Assembly: GCA_021907015.1 (NCBI GenBank)
Contig: CP091064.1
Location: forward strand, 1,860,001 to 1,924,000
Direction of reading: 5' to 3'
DNA length: 64,000 nucleotides
Origin: Pectobacterium sp. PL152
GTDB taxonomy: Bacteria; Pseudomonadota; Gammaproteobacteria; Enterobacterales; Enterobacteriaceae
This document shows, piece after piece, positions 19,784 through 30,089 of this stretch (positions are counted from its first letter, which is position 1; each line of letters begins with the position of its first letter). The notes beneath the pieces were generated by a model that did no database searches, was not told the origin of the DNA, and saw only the letters and a list, made by a program, of their open reading frames with translations. The position numbers were made by a program, and so were the translations under genes.

Positions 19784-21591
19784 TCACACTTTTCGGCCAG
19801 CCTCGAATGCTTGTTGAGGCAGCAAAACCTGCACAACGTTGTCCATATTATTCGGCGTAATAATATCAATAGCTGCACGATCATCCAGTTCAGGATGAAC
19901 GCTGGTTAATAAGCGATATACATCCCATCCTTCAGCATGGGGAAGCATCTTCATCATCACCTGCGTCAGTTTGAGTTTCATCGGCACCAGTTGCCACTCA
20001 GGCACCCTCTGCCCACGGTTCCCAAGGCTGATTGTCAACAACTTGCCCGCCTTGATTTCTCGATTAATCTGCTCCTTGGATTTGCCAGCCAGTTTGGCAA
20101 ACTGAACGACTGGCAAGTTGTGCGGTGCTTCATAAGCTGCAAGCATTTCCATCCGCTCACGCTGCAGGTCAGAAACAGGGATTTCAGCTACAGGTTCAGG
20201 CACAGGGCGTGCCGGCACAGCAGACAAGCGGTGAGGCGTAATGCCACCGATAACAGGTGACACATCTTTCAGCATTGCCTCTGCTCCATTGCTTTCATCC
20301 AGAACGGGCACACCATCAATGCGAATGGTCAGATGCTGACTGGCCGCTTCTACTTCTCCCTGCTCCAGCAAGTCCAACCGGTCCGCCCAGTCCTGCATCA
20401 TCTTACGCCGGGGCTCGACGTAGAGTGCATGGTTGTAAGCTGCACTCACCTGGTTGGGATCGCAATGCGAAAGCTGGGCGTCCACCCAAACTTTGGGGTA
20501 GCCCACTTCGTTGAGCGCTGTGGAGATCGTGCCACGGATGCCGTGACCAGTGAGCAAATCCTGATAACCCATACGCTTGAGGGCACCGTTCAACGTGTTC
20601 TCGCTGATACGTTTTTTCAAATCGCTGCGGTGCGAGAAAAGATACCGTTGTGCCGGCCTCACTTCTTCGAGCAGGTAGCGAACAATCTCAATCGCCTGAA
20701 TAGACAACGGTACGATATAGGAGGGAATATCCTGGGGTCGCTTGCCTTTCTTGCGCATATCCGTTTGCAGTTGCTTGACCACTTCCGGAGGAATAATCCA
20801 CAGCCCCTGTTCCAAATCGAACTGCTCCGGAGTCGCCAACCGTAGCTCACCAGTACGCACGCCCGTCAGCAACAACAAGCGGATTCCGAGTTGCGTCGTA
20901 ATCGCCCCACGATAACCTCGCACTTTCTGCAGAAGTTTGGGTAGCTCAGGTAAACGCAGGAACGGATTGTGAACAACAGGCGGAGCAGGAACAGCTACCA
21001 CATCCAAGTCAGATGCCGGATTGCTCTGCAGTCTTTCGACTTTCACCTGCGCAAAGCGGAACAGTTGATTGAGCCAGGAGCGTACTTTCTCTGCGGTGGT
21101 GAACGCCTCACGCTGCTCAATCTTGAGAGCACGTTCAGCAAGTCGGCACGACGAACGTCGTAAATAGATAGCTTACTCAGGCTTGGCAGCACATCACGCT
21201 CAAAGATGCGCAGAATTTGCGACAAGGTGCTGTTGCGCCCCTCTTTGAGCTCTAGCTTACGATGCTCAACCCATTGAAGAAACACAGCCTTGAATGTGTG
21301 CTCGTCGGCCAATCGTACGAACTGCCGTTTATGCTTACGATCGAGCTTGGGATTGATGCCCTTGGCAAGCAGGGCACGAGCCTGATCGCGCAGCGTTCGC
21401 GCCTCACGCAAACCGACCTCAGGGTAAGTCCCCAAGGACATACGCTTTTGCTTGCCAGCCCAGGAATAGCGGAAGTGCCAAGACCGACCGCCCATGTCGG
21501 TCACAGCCAATGAGAGACCATCGATGTCGCCAAGCGTATAGGCCTTGCCTGTTGCTCTGGCTTGGCGAACCGCCATGTCTGATAGTGCCAT
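19784..21591 (-). pseudogene. Tyrosine integrase with extended C-terminus, frameshifted
   Basis: P4-type site-specific recombinase that would insert and excise the island. The N-terminal arm-binding DUF4102-type domain (GDIDGLSLAVTDMGGRSWHF) is followed by the catalytic domain: first arginine in TGVRTGELR, HGIR box (LTGHGIRGT) and tyrosine in YNHALYVEPRR. It is unusually long: about 600 residues because ~200 residues follow the catalytic domain (ERMEMLAAYEAPHNLPVVQF onward). One base is missing near TT 21123-21124 (restores SKIEQREAFTTAEKVRSWL). It lies 226 bp from the 3' end of a tRNA-Gly, its probable target. Confidence 0.82.
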
Positions 21592-21748
21592 AGTTCCAGC
21601 TCCTAACTTGAAGAGTTAGGCTAGATCCTCGACCCATGGCTCGCTCCGACCCAGCAAGAATACGGAACCCCACGCACCCGTTTTTATGGACTAAAAATGG
21701 ACTAAAAAAGCGTGGATGTAGACGGATTCCAGTAGACTTCGCTGGAAC

Positions 21749-21770
21749 GAAAAAAGGACCCGAAGGTCCT
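21749..21770 (-). terminator. Terminator of the tRNA-Gly transcript
   Basis: On the minus strand, stem AGGACC/GGTCCT (21755-21760/21765-21770) with a CGAA/TTCG loop followed by a T7 run (21755 down to 21749). It lies just past the 3' end of the leftmost tRNA-Gly and before the integrase. Confidence 0.7.
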
Positions 21771-21817
21771 ATTTTCAACGACTTGCAGACTTCAGTAGCA
21801 GTCTACAGATCACAAAT

Positions 21818-21893
<76 letters not shown>

Positions 21894-21969
21894 ATATCGG
21901 ACAGACATTAACAGGCGTTACGTCTGATTACTGCACACTGGTTGTATGGTGACAAACAGTGATAAAACT

Positions 21970-22045
<76 letters not shown>

Positions 22046-22109
22046 CCGGGAAATCTTCACACGATGTTGAAGTTCTTTAATTGAAATTCTTCATCGGTAT
22101 GGGGTGCGC

Positions 22110-22137
22110 ATTATACGAGAAATCCGTTTAACCGCAA
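22110..22137 (-). promoter_or_regulatory. Promoter of tRNA-Gly operon
   Basis: Minus strand: -35 TTGCGG (22137-22132), 16-bp spacer, -10 TATAAT (22115-22110), followed by a GC-rich discriminator (GCGC) typical of growth-rate-controlled stable RNA promoters. About 65 bp before the first tRNA. Confidence 0.7.
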
Positions 22138-22277
22138 GCCCCAAAAAATGAAAAATCGTCTGACTGCTGATAAAAAAAACAATATGTTGATAAAGTAGAC
22201 ATACACCGACAAAACAGATGTTGTGGCGTAAATAGCAGAGGTTCGCTGCCCATCACGCCCTCCCCGTCTTGCTTCAT

Positions 22278-22820
22278 CTACAGCCGCAGAAAATTCTCAC
22301 GGTAATAGGACAGCTCCGCCAGTGATTCGCGAATGTCGTCCATCGCCTGATGCGTGCCCTGTTTCTTAAAGCCCGTCAGGATTTCCGGCTTCCAGCGTCG
22401 CGCCAGCTCTTTGAGCGTACTGACATCCAGATAGCGGTAGTGGAAGTAGGCTTCCAGCTCCGGCATATAGCGGAACAGGAAGCGGCGATCCTGCCCAATG
22501 CTATTGCCACAGATCGGCGATTTACCCGCCGGCACCCATTTTTGTAGAAACGCCAGCGTTTCCAGCTCGGCAGCACGTTCGTCCGTGGTGCTGGCTTTGA
22601 CGCGATCCGTCAGGCCGCTAGCGCCGTGTGTACGCACATTCCAGTCATCCATCAGCGCCAGTTGGCTATCCGACTGATGCACCGCCAGTACCGGCCCTTC
22701 GGCCAACACGTTCAGATTAGCATCCGTCACCAGCGTTGCGATCTCAATAATACGATCGCGATCCGGGTTCAGGCCGGTCATTTCGAGATCGATCCAGATC
22801 AGATTATTTTCATCTACCAT
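22278..22820 (-). CDS. orn: Oligoribonuclease
   Basis: DnaQ-fold 3'-5' exonuclease that degrades 2-5-nt RNA to mononucleotides, cytoplasmic and essential in enterics. It shows the DEDDh residues: [10 protein letters not shown] (first Asp/Glu), [11 protein letters not shown] (Asp), and [10 protein letters not shown] (His/Asp). I choose ATG 22820 ([14 protein letters not shown], preceded by AGGA), which gives 180 residues, the length known in E. coli (181). The ATG 11 codons upstream has no good ribosome site. It is divergent from rsgA and followed by the tRNA-Gly pair, as in E. coli. Confidence 0.96.
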   Translation of the reverse strand: MVDENNLIWIDLEMTGLNPDRDRIIEIATLVTDANLNVLAEGPVLAVHQSDSQLALMDDWNVRTHGASGLTDRVKASTTDERAAELETLAFLQKWVPAGKSPICGNSIGQDRRFLFRYMPELEAYFHYRYLDVSTLKELARRWKPEILTGFKKQGTHQAMDDIRESLAELSYYRENFLRL

Positions 22821-23003
22821 CGTGGGTGTTCCTGTTGCATTGTGCCCTGTCATCGATACAAGGATAGCAGTATCAGTCCCAGCGCAGATACCGACAAGGT
22901 GGTATCAGTTAATTAAAATCAAATAGGGTGTATTATAGTCGGTTGAAACGCGACGGGCGATAACGCACTGCCGCGAACGATGAATCGTCTTAAGTGAGGC
23001 TTA

Positions 23004-24052
23004 GTGAGCAAAAAGAAACTGTCGAAAGGTCAGCAGCGTCGGGTTAGCGCAAACCACCAGCGTCGCCTGAAAAAACGGAAAGCAAAGTCGAATGGGAAGA
23101 TAGCCAGCTGGGCGATGCGCAGGAAGGCATTATCATCAGCCGATTCGGTATGCACGCCGATGTGGAAGCCGCCGATGGTGTGGTGCACCGCTGCAACATT
23201 CGTCGGACCATTTCATCGCTGGTTACCGGCGACCGCGTCGTCTGGCGGCCCGGCCATGAATCACTCGCTGGCATCAGCGGGATCGTGGAAGCCGTTCACC
23301 CCCGTCATTCCGTCCTGACACGCCCTGACTATTACGATGGCATTAAACCGATCGCCGCCAATATCGATCAGATCGTGATCGTCTCTGCGATCTTGCCTGA
23401 ACTGTCGCTGAACATTATCGATCGCTATCTGGTTGCTTGCGAAACGCTGGAGATCGAACCGCTGATCGTACTGAACAAGATTGATCTGCTGGATGACGAA
23501 TCCCGCCAGTTTGTGGATAAATTGATGGATATCTACCGCGCACTCAACTATCGCGTGCTGATGGTGTCCAGCCATACTCAACAGGGTATCCCTGAACTGG
23601 AGCAGGCGCTCACTGACCGTATCAGTATTTTCGCCGGGCAGTCAGGCGTGGGGAAATCCAGCCTGCTTAACGCGCTGCTCGCACTGGGTGAAGAACAGAT
23701 TCTGGTGAATGAGGTTTCCGATACCTCAGGATTGGGACAGCACACGACTACCGCTTCCCGACTTTACCACTTCCCGCACGGCGGCGACGTCATCGACTCA
23801 CCGGGCGTGCGCGAATTTGGTCTGTGGCATCTGGAACCCGAACAAGTTACGCGTGGTTTCATCGAGCTTCGCAAATACATCGGTTCGTGTAAGTTCCGCG
23901 ACTGTAAACATGAAAACGATCCGGGCTGTGCGATTAACGCCGCACTGGAGCGCGGAGAGATTGCCGTAGAGCGCTATGATAACTATCACCGGATTCTGGA
24001 AAGCATGGCGCAAGTAAAAACGCGTAAAGGCTTTTCAGATACAGATAACTGA
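23004..24052 (+). pseudogene. rsgA: Ribosome small-subunit GTPase RsgA, frameshifted
   Basis: Circularly permuted GTPase that tests late 30S subunits. Seen: OB-fold region, G4 NKIDLL preceding the P-loop GQSGVGKSS, and the zinc knuckle [18 protein letters not shown] 23004 starts MSKKKLSKGQQRR, and the main frame then begins only at 23150. Adding one A to the A6 run 23070-23075 joins them ([20 protein letters not shown]) into 349 residues, the E. coli length. Because this is a conserved housekeeping gene, the break is most simply a sequencing error. The 144-bp gap to psd suggests a shared or nearby promoter. Confidence 0.9.
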
Positions 24053-24196
24053 CATTTATCATGACCATCGTTACAATGCGCCCCCTTTGAGAGTTAACGA
24101 ATCCGCTGACTCTCTTTCTGGGCTACCGCTGGCAACGTCAGGCGTGTTTCCCAGACTGTTTGTTTTATGGCGCACTATTAATCCAAGAGGCTCACA

Positions 24197-25207
24197 GTGC
24201 TGGATAATATCAAAATCAAATTACAGTATTGGCTTCCCAAGATCTGGCTGACCCGCTTAGCGGGGTGGGGAGCAAATAAGCGTGCGGGAAAACTCACCAA
24301 GCTGGTGATCGATCTGTTTGTCCGCCAATACAACGTCAACATGCAGGAAGCGCAGCAGCCGGATACCGCATCCTATCGCACGTTTAACGAATTTTTCGTT
24401 CGCCCTCTGCGCCCAGGCGTTCGGCCTGTCGATCCTCATGCGCACCGTCTGGTGCAACCTGCTGACGGCGTGCTGTCGCAGTTTGGCCCCATTACCGACG
24501 GCAAGCTGATTCAGGCGAAGCAGCACGACTACTCGCTGGAAGCGCTGCTGGCTGGCAACTACATGATGGCCGATCTGTTCCGCGACGGTCTGTTTGCCAC
24601 CATTTATCTTTCACCGCGTGATTATCACCGCCTCCACATGCCGTGCGACGGCGTACTGCGCGAGATGATTTACGTGCCGGGCGACCTGTTCTCCGTCAAT
24701 CTGCTGACGGCCGATAACGTGCCGAATCTGTTTGCGCGTAACGAACGCGTCATTTGCCTGTTTGATACGGAATTCGGCCCATTGGCACAAATTCTGGTCG
24801 GTGCGACCATTGTCGGCAGCATCGAAACCGTGTGGTCAGGCGTGGTGACACCACCGCGTGAAGGCATTATCAAGCGCTGGACTTATCCGCAAGCAGGTGA
24901 AGAAGGTGCCGTCGTGCTGACGAAAGGCGAGGAAATGGGCCGCTTCAAGCTGGGCTCAACCGTGATTAACCTGTTTGCCGCAGGCAATAATCTCCAGTTT
25001 GCCGCCCACCTGAATAACATGAGCGTAACGCGTATGGGTGAACCGTTTGCCGAAGTCCGTCAGGACGATTCAACGCCTGTCGTCTTCCCGGAAGGAACCG
25101 AGCTGGCAGCCAACGACGCCACACCGTCTGAACCGGTTCAGGCTGAAGGACAAAATACTGCGGCTGACGCATCCGGCCAGGCAGGTCACAAACCCGACGC
25201 ACCATAA
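24197..25207 (+). CDS. psd: Phosphatidylserine decarboxylase proenzyme
   Basis: Makes phosphatidylethanolamine from phosphatidylserine at the inner membrane. The proenzyme cuts itself at the LGST motif ([11 protein letters not shown], about residue 253), turning the serine into the pyruvoyl cofactor. The other family signatures [26 protein letters not shown] and [13 protein letters not shown] are present. It starts at GTG 24197. At 336 residues it is a little longer than the E. coli enzyme because of an Ala/Glu-rich tail. It is followed closely by mscM, as in E. coli, probably as one operon. Confidence 0.97.
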   Translation: MLDNIKIKLQYWLPKIWLTRLAGWGANKRAGKLTKLVIDLFVRQYNVNMQEAQQPDTASYRTFNEFFVRPLRPGVRPVDPHAHRLVQPADGVLSQFGPITDGKLIQAKQHDYSLEALLAGNYMMADLFRDGLFATIYLSPRDYHRLHMPCDGVLREMIYVPGDLFSVNLLTADNVPNLFARNERVICLFDTEFGPLAQILVGATIVGSIETVWSGVVTPPREGIIKRWTYPQAGEEGAVVLTKGEEMGRFKLGSTVINLFAAGNNLQFAAHLNNMSVTRMGEPFAEVRQDDSTPVVFPEGTELAANDATPSEPVQAEGQNTAADASGQAGHKPDAP

Positions 25208-25262
25208 ATAGCGTCCAACTTTAGTCGCTTGTAAAAGTGTTGTTTGTAATAAGGTAGCTAAC

Positions 25263-28200
25263 GTGCGTCTGATTCTGACTTTTCTTCTGGGATGTTTATT
25301 ATCAACTGCCACGTTGGCTGCCACAGCGCCCAATGAGGCGCAGCTACGCCAGCAGCTACAGCAGGCGGAAGCCAACAAAGGTGCAGCCGATCAGGCAAAA
25401 GTCGTTGAAGAATATCAGGCTGCACTGAACACCCTACAGGATCGCAAAGAGGCGCAGGAACGCGCCACACAATATCAGCGCGTTATTGATGATTTCCCCA
25501 AGCTGGTTCAGGAACTGCGTCGCCAGCTTAATGCCGAAGACGGCAAACCCTCGTCGATTCCAGAGGGACTCTCCAGCAACGATCTTGAACAGCAGCTGTT
25601 ACAAACGAGCAGCCAACTGCTGGAACAGGCCCGCCAGCTCCAACAGGAGCAGGATCGGCTGCGTGAAATCAGTGATTCACTGAGCCAGCTTCCGCAGCAG
25701 CAAACGGAAGCCAGCCGCATGCAAAGCGATGCGGAACGCCGTATTCAGTCTCTCGGTACGCCTGCCACGCCGCTGGGGCAAGCGCAGCTCGTCGCGCTTC
25801 AGGCCGAATCCGCGCTGCGTAAAAGTCGGGTGGACGAACTGGAACTGGCGCAGCTTTCCGCCAGCAATCGTCAGGAGCTGTCCCGGCTACGCGTCGAGCT
25901 GTATAAAAAGCGCCACGACAGGCTGGATCTGCTGCAACAGGATTTACGCAGCCGGCTCAATAACCTACGCCAGCGCGAAGCCGAGCAGGCATTAGAGCGC
26001 ACAGAGCTTCTTGCGGAACAAAGCGGCGATTTACCCAGCGTCATCAGCAAACAGCTACAGGTTAACCGTGAGCTCTCCGTCGCGCTGAACCAACAGGCAC
26101 AGCGGATGGACCTTATCGCTTCTCAACAGCGTCAGGCTGCCACGCACACCATTCAGGTTCGTCAGGCGCTAAGCACGATCCGCGAACAGGCACAGTGGCT
26201 CGGTGTCTCACCGATATTGGGAGAAACGCTACGGGCGCAGATAGCGCGTCTGCCGGAAATGCCCAAGCCTCAGTTGCTGGATAGCGACATGGCGCAGCTC
26301 CGCGTACAGCGGCTGCACTTTGAAGACCTGATCAACAAACCCCAGGATCTTGATAACGCTAAACAGGACAACGGCGATCCACTGACCAGCGCACAGCAGC
26401 GTATTCTGACCGACCAGATGCGTACCCAGCGCGACCTGCTGACTTCACTGATCTCCGGCTGTGACTCACAGATATTGGAACTGACCAAACTCAAAGTCGC
26501 CAATAACCAACTGGCGGATGCGTTGACCGAAACACGCGAAGCGGCCCATCGCGATCTGTTCTGGGTTGCGGATGTCGATCCCGTAACGTTCGCCTATCCA
26601 CTCAAACTGGTGCAGGATCTGACGCGCCTGCTGTCACTGGATACGCTGACGCAGCTGGGTAGCGCGCTGGTGATGATGGTCACCAGTCAGGAAACCGTGC
26701 TGCCGCTACTGGGCGCACTGCTGCTGGTGGGATTCAGCATCAGCTCCCGTCGTCACTATCATGCGTTTATGGAGCGCGCCAGCAGTCGCGTCGGCAAGGT
26801 CACGCTCGATCACTTTATGCTGACGCTGCGTACCGTATTCTGGTCCATCCTTACCGCTCTGCCACTGCCGGTACTCTGGGCAGCGCTGGGCTACGGGCTG
26901 CAAAACGCCTGGCCTTATCCGATTGCCGTCGCCATCGGCGACAGCGTGACCGCCACCGTGCCGTTGATGTGGCTGGTGATGATTAGCGCCTCATTCGCGC
27001 ATCCGCAGGGGCTGTTCATCGTCCACTTCCGCTGGTCGCCGGAGCGCGTCGCCAGAGCAATGCGCTACTATCGCCTTTCCATCGCCTTTATCGTGCCGCT
27101 GATTATGGCGCTGATTACGTTCGATAAGCTCAACGATCGCGAGTTTTCCAGCACGCTGGGGCGGCTCTGTTTCATCCTGCTCTGTATGGCGCTGAGTCTG
27201 GTCACAACCGGGTTAAAACGCGCCGGCATCCCGCTGTATCTGGATAAAGAAGGCTCTGGGGAAAACTCCGTTAACCGTGCGATGTGGAATATCCTGATTG
27301 CCATGCCGCTCATTGCCGCGCTGGCCTCCTGCATCGGCTATCTGGCGACCGCACAGGCGCTGCTGGCGCGTCTGGAAACCTCCGTCTCTATCTGGTTCTT
27401 CCTGCTGGTGGTCTACCACATCATTCGCCGTTGGATGCTGATTCAGCGACGCCGCATCGCCTTCGACCGCGCCAAACAGCGGCGTTCAGAAATTCTGGCG
27501 CAGCGTGCCAAAGGTGAAGAAGACGCGCCGTCTGCGTCATCCCATGAAAGCAGTTCGGAAGCGGTGGAAGAGCCCGTCGTCGATCTGGACGCCATCAGCG
27601 CCAAATCCCTGCAACTGGTGCGATCTATTCTGACGCTGATCGCGCTGGTTTCCGTTATCGCGCTGTGGTCAGAAATTCACTCCGCCTTCGCATTCCTGGA
27701 AAATATCAGCCTGTGGGATGTTTCCAGCACGGTCAAAGGCGTGGAGAGCGTACAGTCGATTACGCTAGGCTCGGTGCTGATCGCCATTCTGATCTTTGTT
27801 ATTACCGCACAGCTGGTGCGTAACCTGCCCGCCCTGCTTGAGCTGGCGATCCTCCAGCATCTCGATCTGTCACCGGGCAGCGGCTATGCCATTACCACCA
27901 TCAGCAAATATATTCTGATGCTGATCGGCTGTCTGATGGGGTTCTCGCTGATCGGGATCGAATGGTCGAAGTTGCAATGGCTGGTAGCCGCACTGGGTGT
28001 GGGACTCGGGTTCGGCTTGCAGGAGATCTTCGCCAACTTTATCTCTGGCCTGATCATCCTGTTTGAGAAACCGATCCGTATCGGCGATACCGTTACGATC
28101 CGCGATCTCACAGGTAGTGTCATGCGCATTAATACCCGTGCTACCACCATTTCCGACTGGGACCGCAAAGAGATCATCGTGCCAAACAAGGCATTTATCA

Positions 28201-28586
28201 CCGAGCAGTTTATCAACTGGTCACTGTCGGATTCCGTCACGCGTGTTGTGCTGACGGTGCCTGCTCCGGCGGACGCGAACAGTCAGGAAGTCACTGAACT
28301 GCTGATGGATGCGGTGAAGCGCTGTTCGCTGATTCTGGATACGCCAGAGCCCGAAGCCTTTCTGGTTGACCTGCAACAGGGGATTCAGATTTTCGAGCTG
28401 CGCGTGTTCGCCGCCGAAATGGGGCACCGTATGCCGCTGCGCCATGAACTGCACCAGTTAATTCTGGAAAACTACCGCAAGCACAATCTGGATCTTCCTT
28501 TCCCACCGTTCCAGGTAAGAATGGACAATCTATCGCGCAGTGGAAGAACGCTGACGCCGCGGCAGCGGACGCCGGGCAGTTTATAA
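25263..28586 (+). CDS. mscM: Large mechanosensitive channel of miniconductance (YjeP)
   Basis: 1,107-residue member of the MscS superfamily protecting against sudden osmotic downshift. A signal peptide (MRLILTFLLGCLLSTATLA, GTG start at 25263) precedes a ~450-residue periplasmic coiled-coil region rich in Gln/Leu, then about eleven membrane segments. The C-terminal MscS core follows (SLIGIEWSKLQWLVAALGVG, GFGLQEIFANFISGLIILFE, RIGDTVTIRDLTGSV). Length and layout match E. coli YjeP/MscM (1,107). It lies 55 bp after psd and converges on epmA. Confidence 0.96.
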   Translation: MRLILTFLLGCLLSTATLAATAPNEAQLRQQLQQAEANKGAADQAKVVEEYQAALNTLQDRKEAQERATQYQRVIDDFPKLVQELRRQLNAEDGKPSSIPEGLSSNDLEQQLLQTSSQLLEQARQLQQEQDRLREISDSLSQLPQQQTEASRMQSDAERRIQSLGTPATPLGQAQLVALQAESALRKSRVDELELAQLSASNRQELSRLRVELYKKRHDRLDLLQQDLRSRLNNLRQREAEQALERTELLAEQSGDLPSVISKQLQVNRELSVALNQQAQRMDLIASQQRQAATHTIQVRQALSTIREQAQWLGVSPILGETLRAQIARLPEMPKPQLLDSDMAQLRVQRLHFEDLINKPQDLDNAKQDNGDPLTSAQQRILTDQMRTQRDLLTSLISGCDSQILELTKLKVANNQLADALTETREAAHRDLFWVADVDPVTFAYPLKLVQDLTRLLSLDTLTQLGSALVMMVTSQETVLPLLGALLLVGFSISSRRHYHAFMERASSRVGKVTLDHFMLTLRTVFWSILTALPLPVLWAALGYGLQNAWPYPIAVAIGDSVTATVPLMWLVMISASFAHPQGLFIVHFRWSPERVARAMRYYRLSIAFIVPLIMALITFDKLNDREFSSTLGRLCFILLCMALSLVTTGLKRAGIPLYLDKEGSGENSVNRAMWNILIAMPLIAALASCIGYLATAQALLARLETSVSIWFFLLVVYHIIRRWMLIQRRRIAFDRAKQRRSEILAQRAKGEEDAPSASSHESSSEAVEEPVVDLDAISAKSLQLVRSILTLIALVSVIALWSEIHSAFAFLENISLWDVSSTVKGVESVQSITLGSVLIAILIFVITAQLVRNLPALLELAILQHLDLSPGSGYAITTISKYILMLIGCLMGFSLIGIEWSKLQWLVAALGVGLGFGLQEIFANFISGLIILFEKPIRIGDTVTIRDLTGSVMRINTRATTISDWDRKEIIVPNKAFITEQFINWSLSDSVTRVVLTVPAPADANSQEVTELLMDAVKRCSLILDTPEPEAFLVDLQQGIQIFELRVFAAEMGHRMPLRHELHQLILENYRKHNLDLPFPPFQVRMDNLSRSGRTLTPRQRTPGSL

Positions 28587-28637
28587 GAGGGGGAAACGGG
28601 CGGCGGCCAGAGATGGCACCGCCCTTCATGAGGCTTG

Positions 28638-29615
28638 TTACGCGCGCTCTACCGAGAACGCAATCACGTCACTCAGCTTTTCGGCGTTCAGCGCCAGCAT
28701 GATCAAACGATCCACGCCTAACGCTACACCAGCACACTCCGGCAGACCGTGTTTCAACGCCGCCAGCAGATTTTCATCAATCGGCTGCTGTGGCAAATCA
28801 CGCGCGGCACGCTTACGGTTATCCTGCTCGAAACGCTGACGTTGCTCATCGGCATCGGTCAGTTCGCGGAAACCGTTCGCCAGTTCGATCCCCTTAAAAT
28901 AGACTTCAAAGCGCTCGGCGACGCGATGATCTTCCGAACTGATCTCGGCCAGTGAAGCCTGCGTGGCGGGGAAATGGTAGACAAACGCCGGTTTGTCGCG
29001 CCCGATGTGCGGCTCCACGCCGAAAGCAAACAGCATCTGCACCAGCGAATCGCGATCGTCTTCGCGGCAGGCGATATCGCCCAATCCCAATTTTTCTGCC
29101 GCTTCACGCAGCTGCGCTTTGTCGACAGACAGAGGGTCGATCTCCAGATGGCGTAGAAACGCCTGCTGATACGAGAGCATCTCTGCGCTTTCACAATCCA
29201 GTACCTGCTGCAACAGGTCATCAACCTCATTCATCAGGCGGTACATATCATAGTGAGGGCGATACCATTCCAGCATGGTGAATTCAGGGTTATGGTGTCG
29301 GCCTGACTCTTCATTGCGGAAGCTGCGGCCCAGCTGAAAGATTGGTCCGCTGCCTGCAGCCAGCAGACGTTTCATGTGGTATTCCGGGCTGGTCATCAAA
29401 TACAGCGTCATGCCATCCGCGGCACCGGGACCAACGAAACGGGTCTGGAACGGGTATAAGAAAACATCCGTTACCGTGGCCTGGCTCATCGCAGGCGTTT
29501 CGACCTCCAATACACCACGATCGGTGAAGAAACGTCGGATAGCTGCAATGATCGACGCTCGTTTCAACAAATTAGCGACAGAAGCACTAGGTTGCCAACT
29601 TGTCGTCTCGCTCAT
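28638..29615 (-). CDS. epmA: EF-P--(R)-beta-lysine ligase
   Basis: Paralogue of class II lysyl-tRNA synthetase lacking the anticodon-binding domain (formerly poxA/yjeA/genX). It attaches (R)-beta-lysine to Lys34 of EF-P. Class II motifs are seen: [19 protein letters not shown] (motif 1), [20 protein letters not shown] (motif 2) and [14 protein letters not shown] (motif 3). 325 residues, as in E. coli. Its partners efp and epmB are about 6 kb away in this window. It is divergent from frdA and convergent with mscM. Confidence 0.97.
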   Translation of the reverse strand: MSETTSWQPSASVANLLKRASIIAAIRRFFTDRGVLEVETPAMSQATVTDVFLYPFQTRFVGPGAADGMTLYLMTSPEYHMKRLLAAGSGPIFQLGRSFRNEESGRHHNPEFTMLEWYRPHYDMYRLMNEVDDLLQQVLDCESAEMLSYQQAFLRHLEIDPLSVDKAQLREAAEKLGLGDIACREDDRDSLVQMLFAFGVEPHIGRDKPAFVYHFPATQASLAEISSEDHRVAERFEVYFKGIELANGFRELTDADEQRQRFEQDNRKRAARDLPQQPIDENLLAALKHGLPECAGVALGVDRLIMLALNAEKLSDVIAFSVERA

Positions 29616-30089
29616 GGTTCTTACTCCAAAGTCAAACAGGGGGTGCAGTCTACCCGCATCAGCCCAAATTTCCAGCGGAAAAAAGGCAAGACGCGCTTTT
29701 CAGCAAGGTATGTTCTACCTTTAGATAGGGAGCAGTCAGGATAGCAGCCGTAAATTATATCCAGTGGATCATTTTCTTATATCCCCCGCAAAAGGGTTAT
29801 TAAAGAAATAAAAGCATCATTTCCCCCTAAATAAGTCTTTCGATCACGTTTTTATCAATAAATACGAGACTCGCTGAAAAAACGACAAAATGCGGGATCA
29901 CATCAAATTTCATCTACCTATAATTCGGTATAATTATTCCCACACAAAAATTATAGGTTTATCTATTCTTTATACCTCTATCACATAATTTTCAGCGGGT
30001 TTGATATTAAGCTCGGATATAAAGACAGAAATGAATAGATATTATTTTTTTATTTTAACTTAATTAACTTAAGTAACTGGAGGAATGCA
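29616..30089. other. epmA-frdA divergent intergenic region
   Basis: 474 bp, AT-rich, with no gene. It holds the fumarate reductase promoter with an FNR-like site (29894-29934) and presumably the epmA promoter. Nothing else was recognised. Confidence 0.6.
29894..29934 (+). promoter_or_regulatory. FNR-dependent frdABCD promoter
   Basis: GGGATCACATCAAA (29894-29907) aligns with the FNR site of the E. coli frd promoter. TATAAT at 29929-29934 would place the start near 29942, putting the site centre at about -41, the class II FNR position. A second TATAAT overlaps upstream (29919-29924). Anaerobic induction is therefore expected. Confidence 0.6.
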
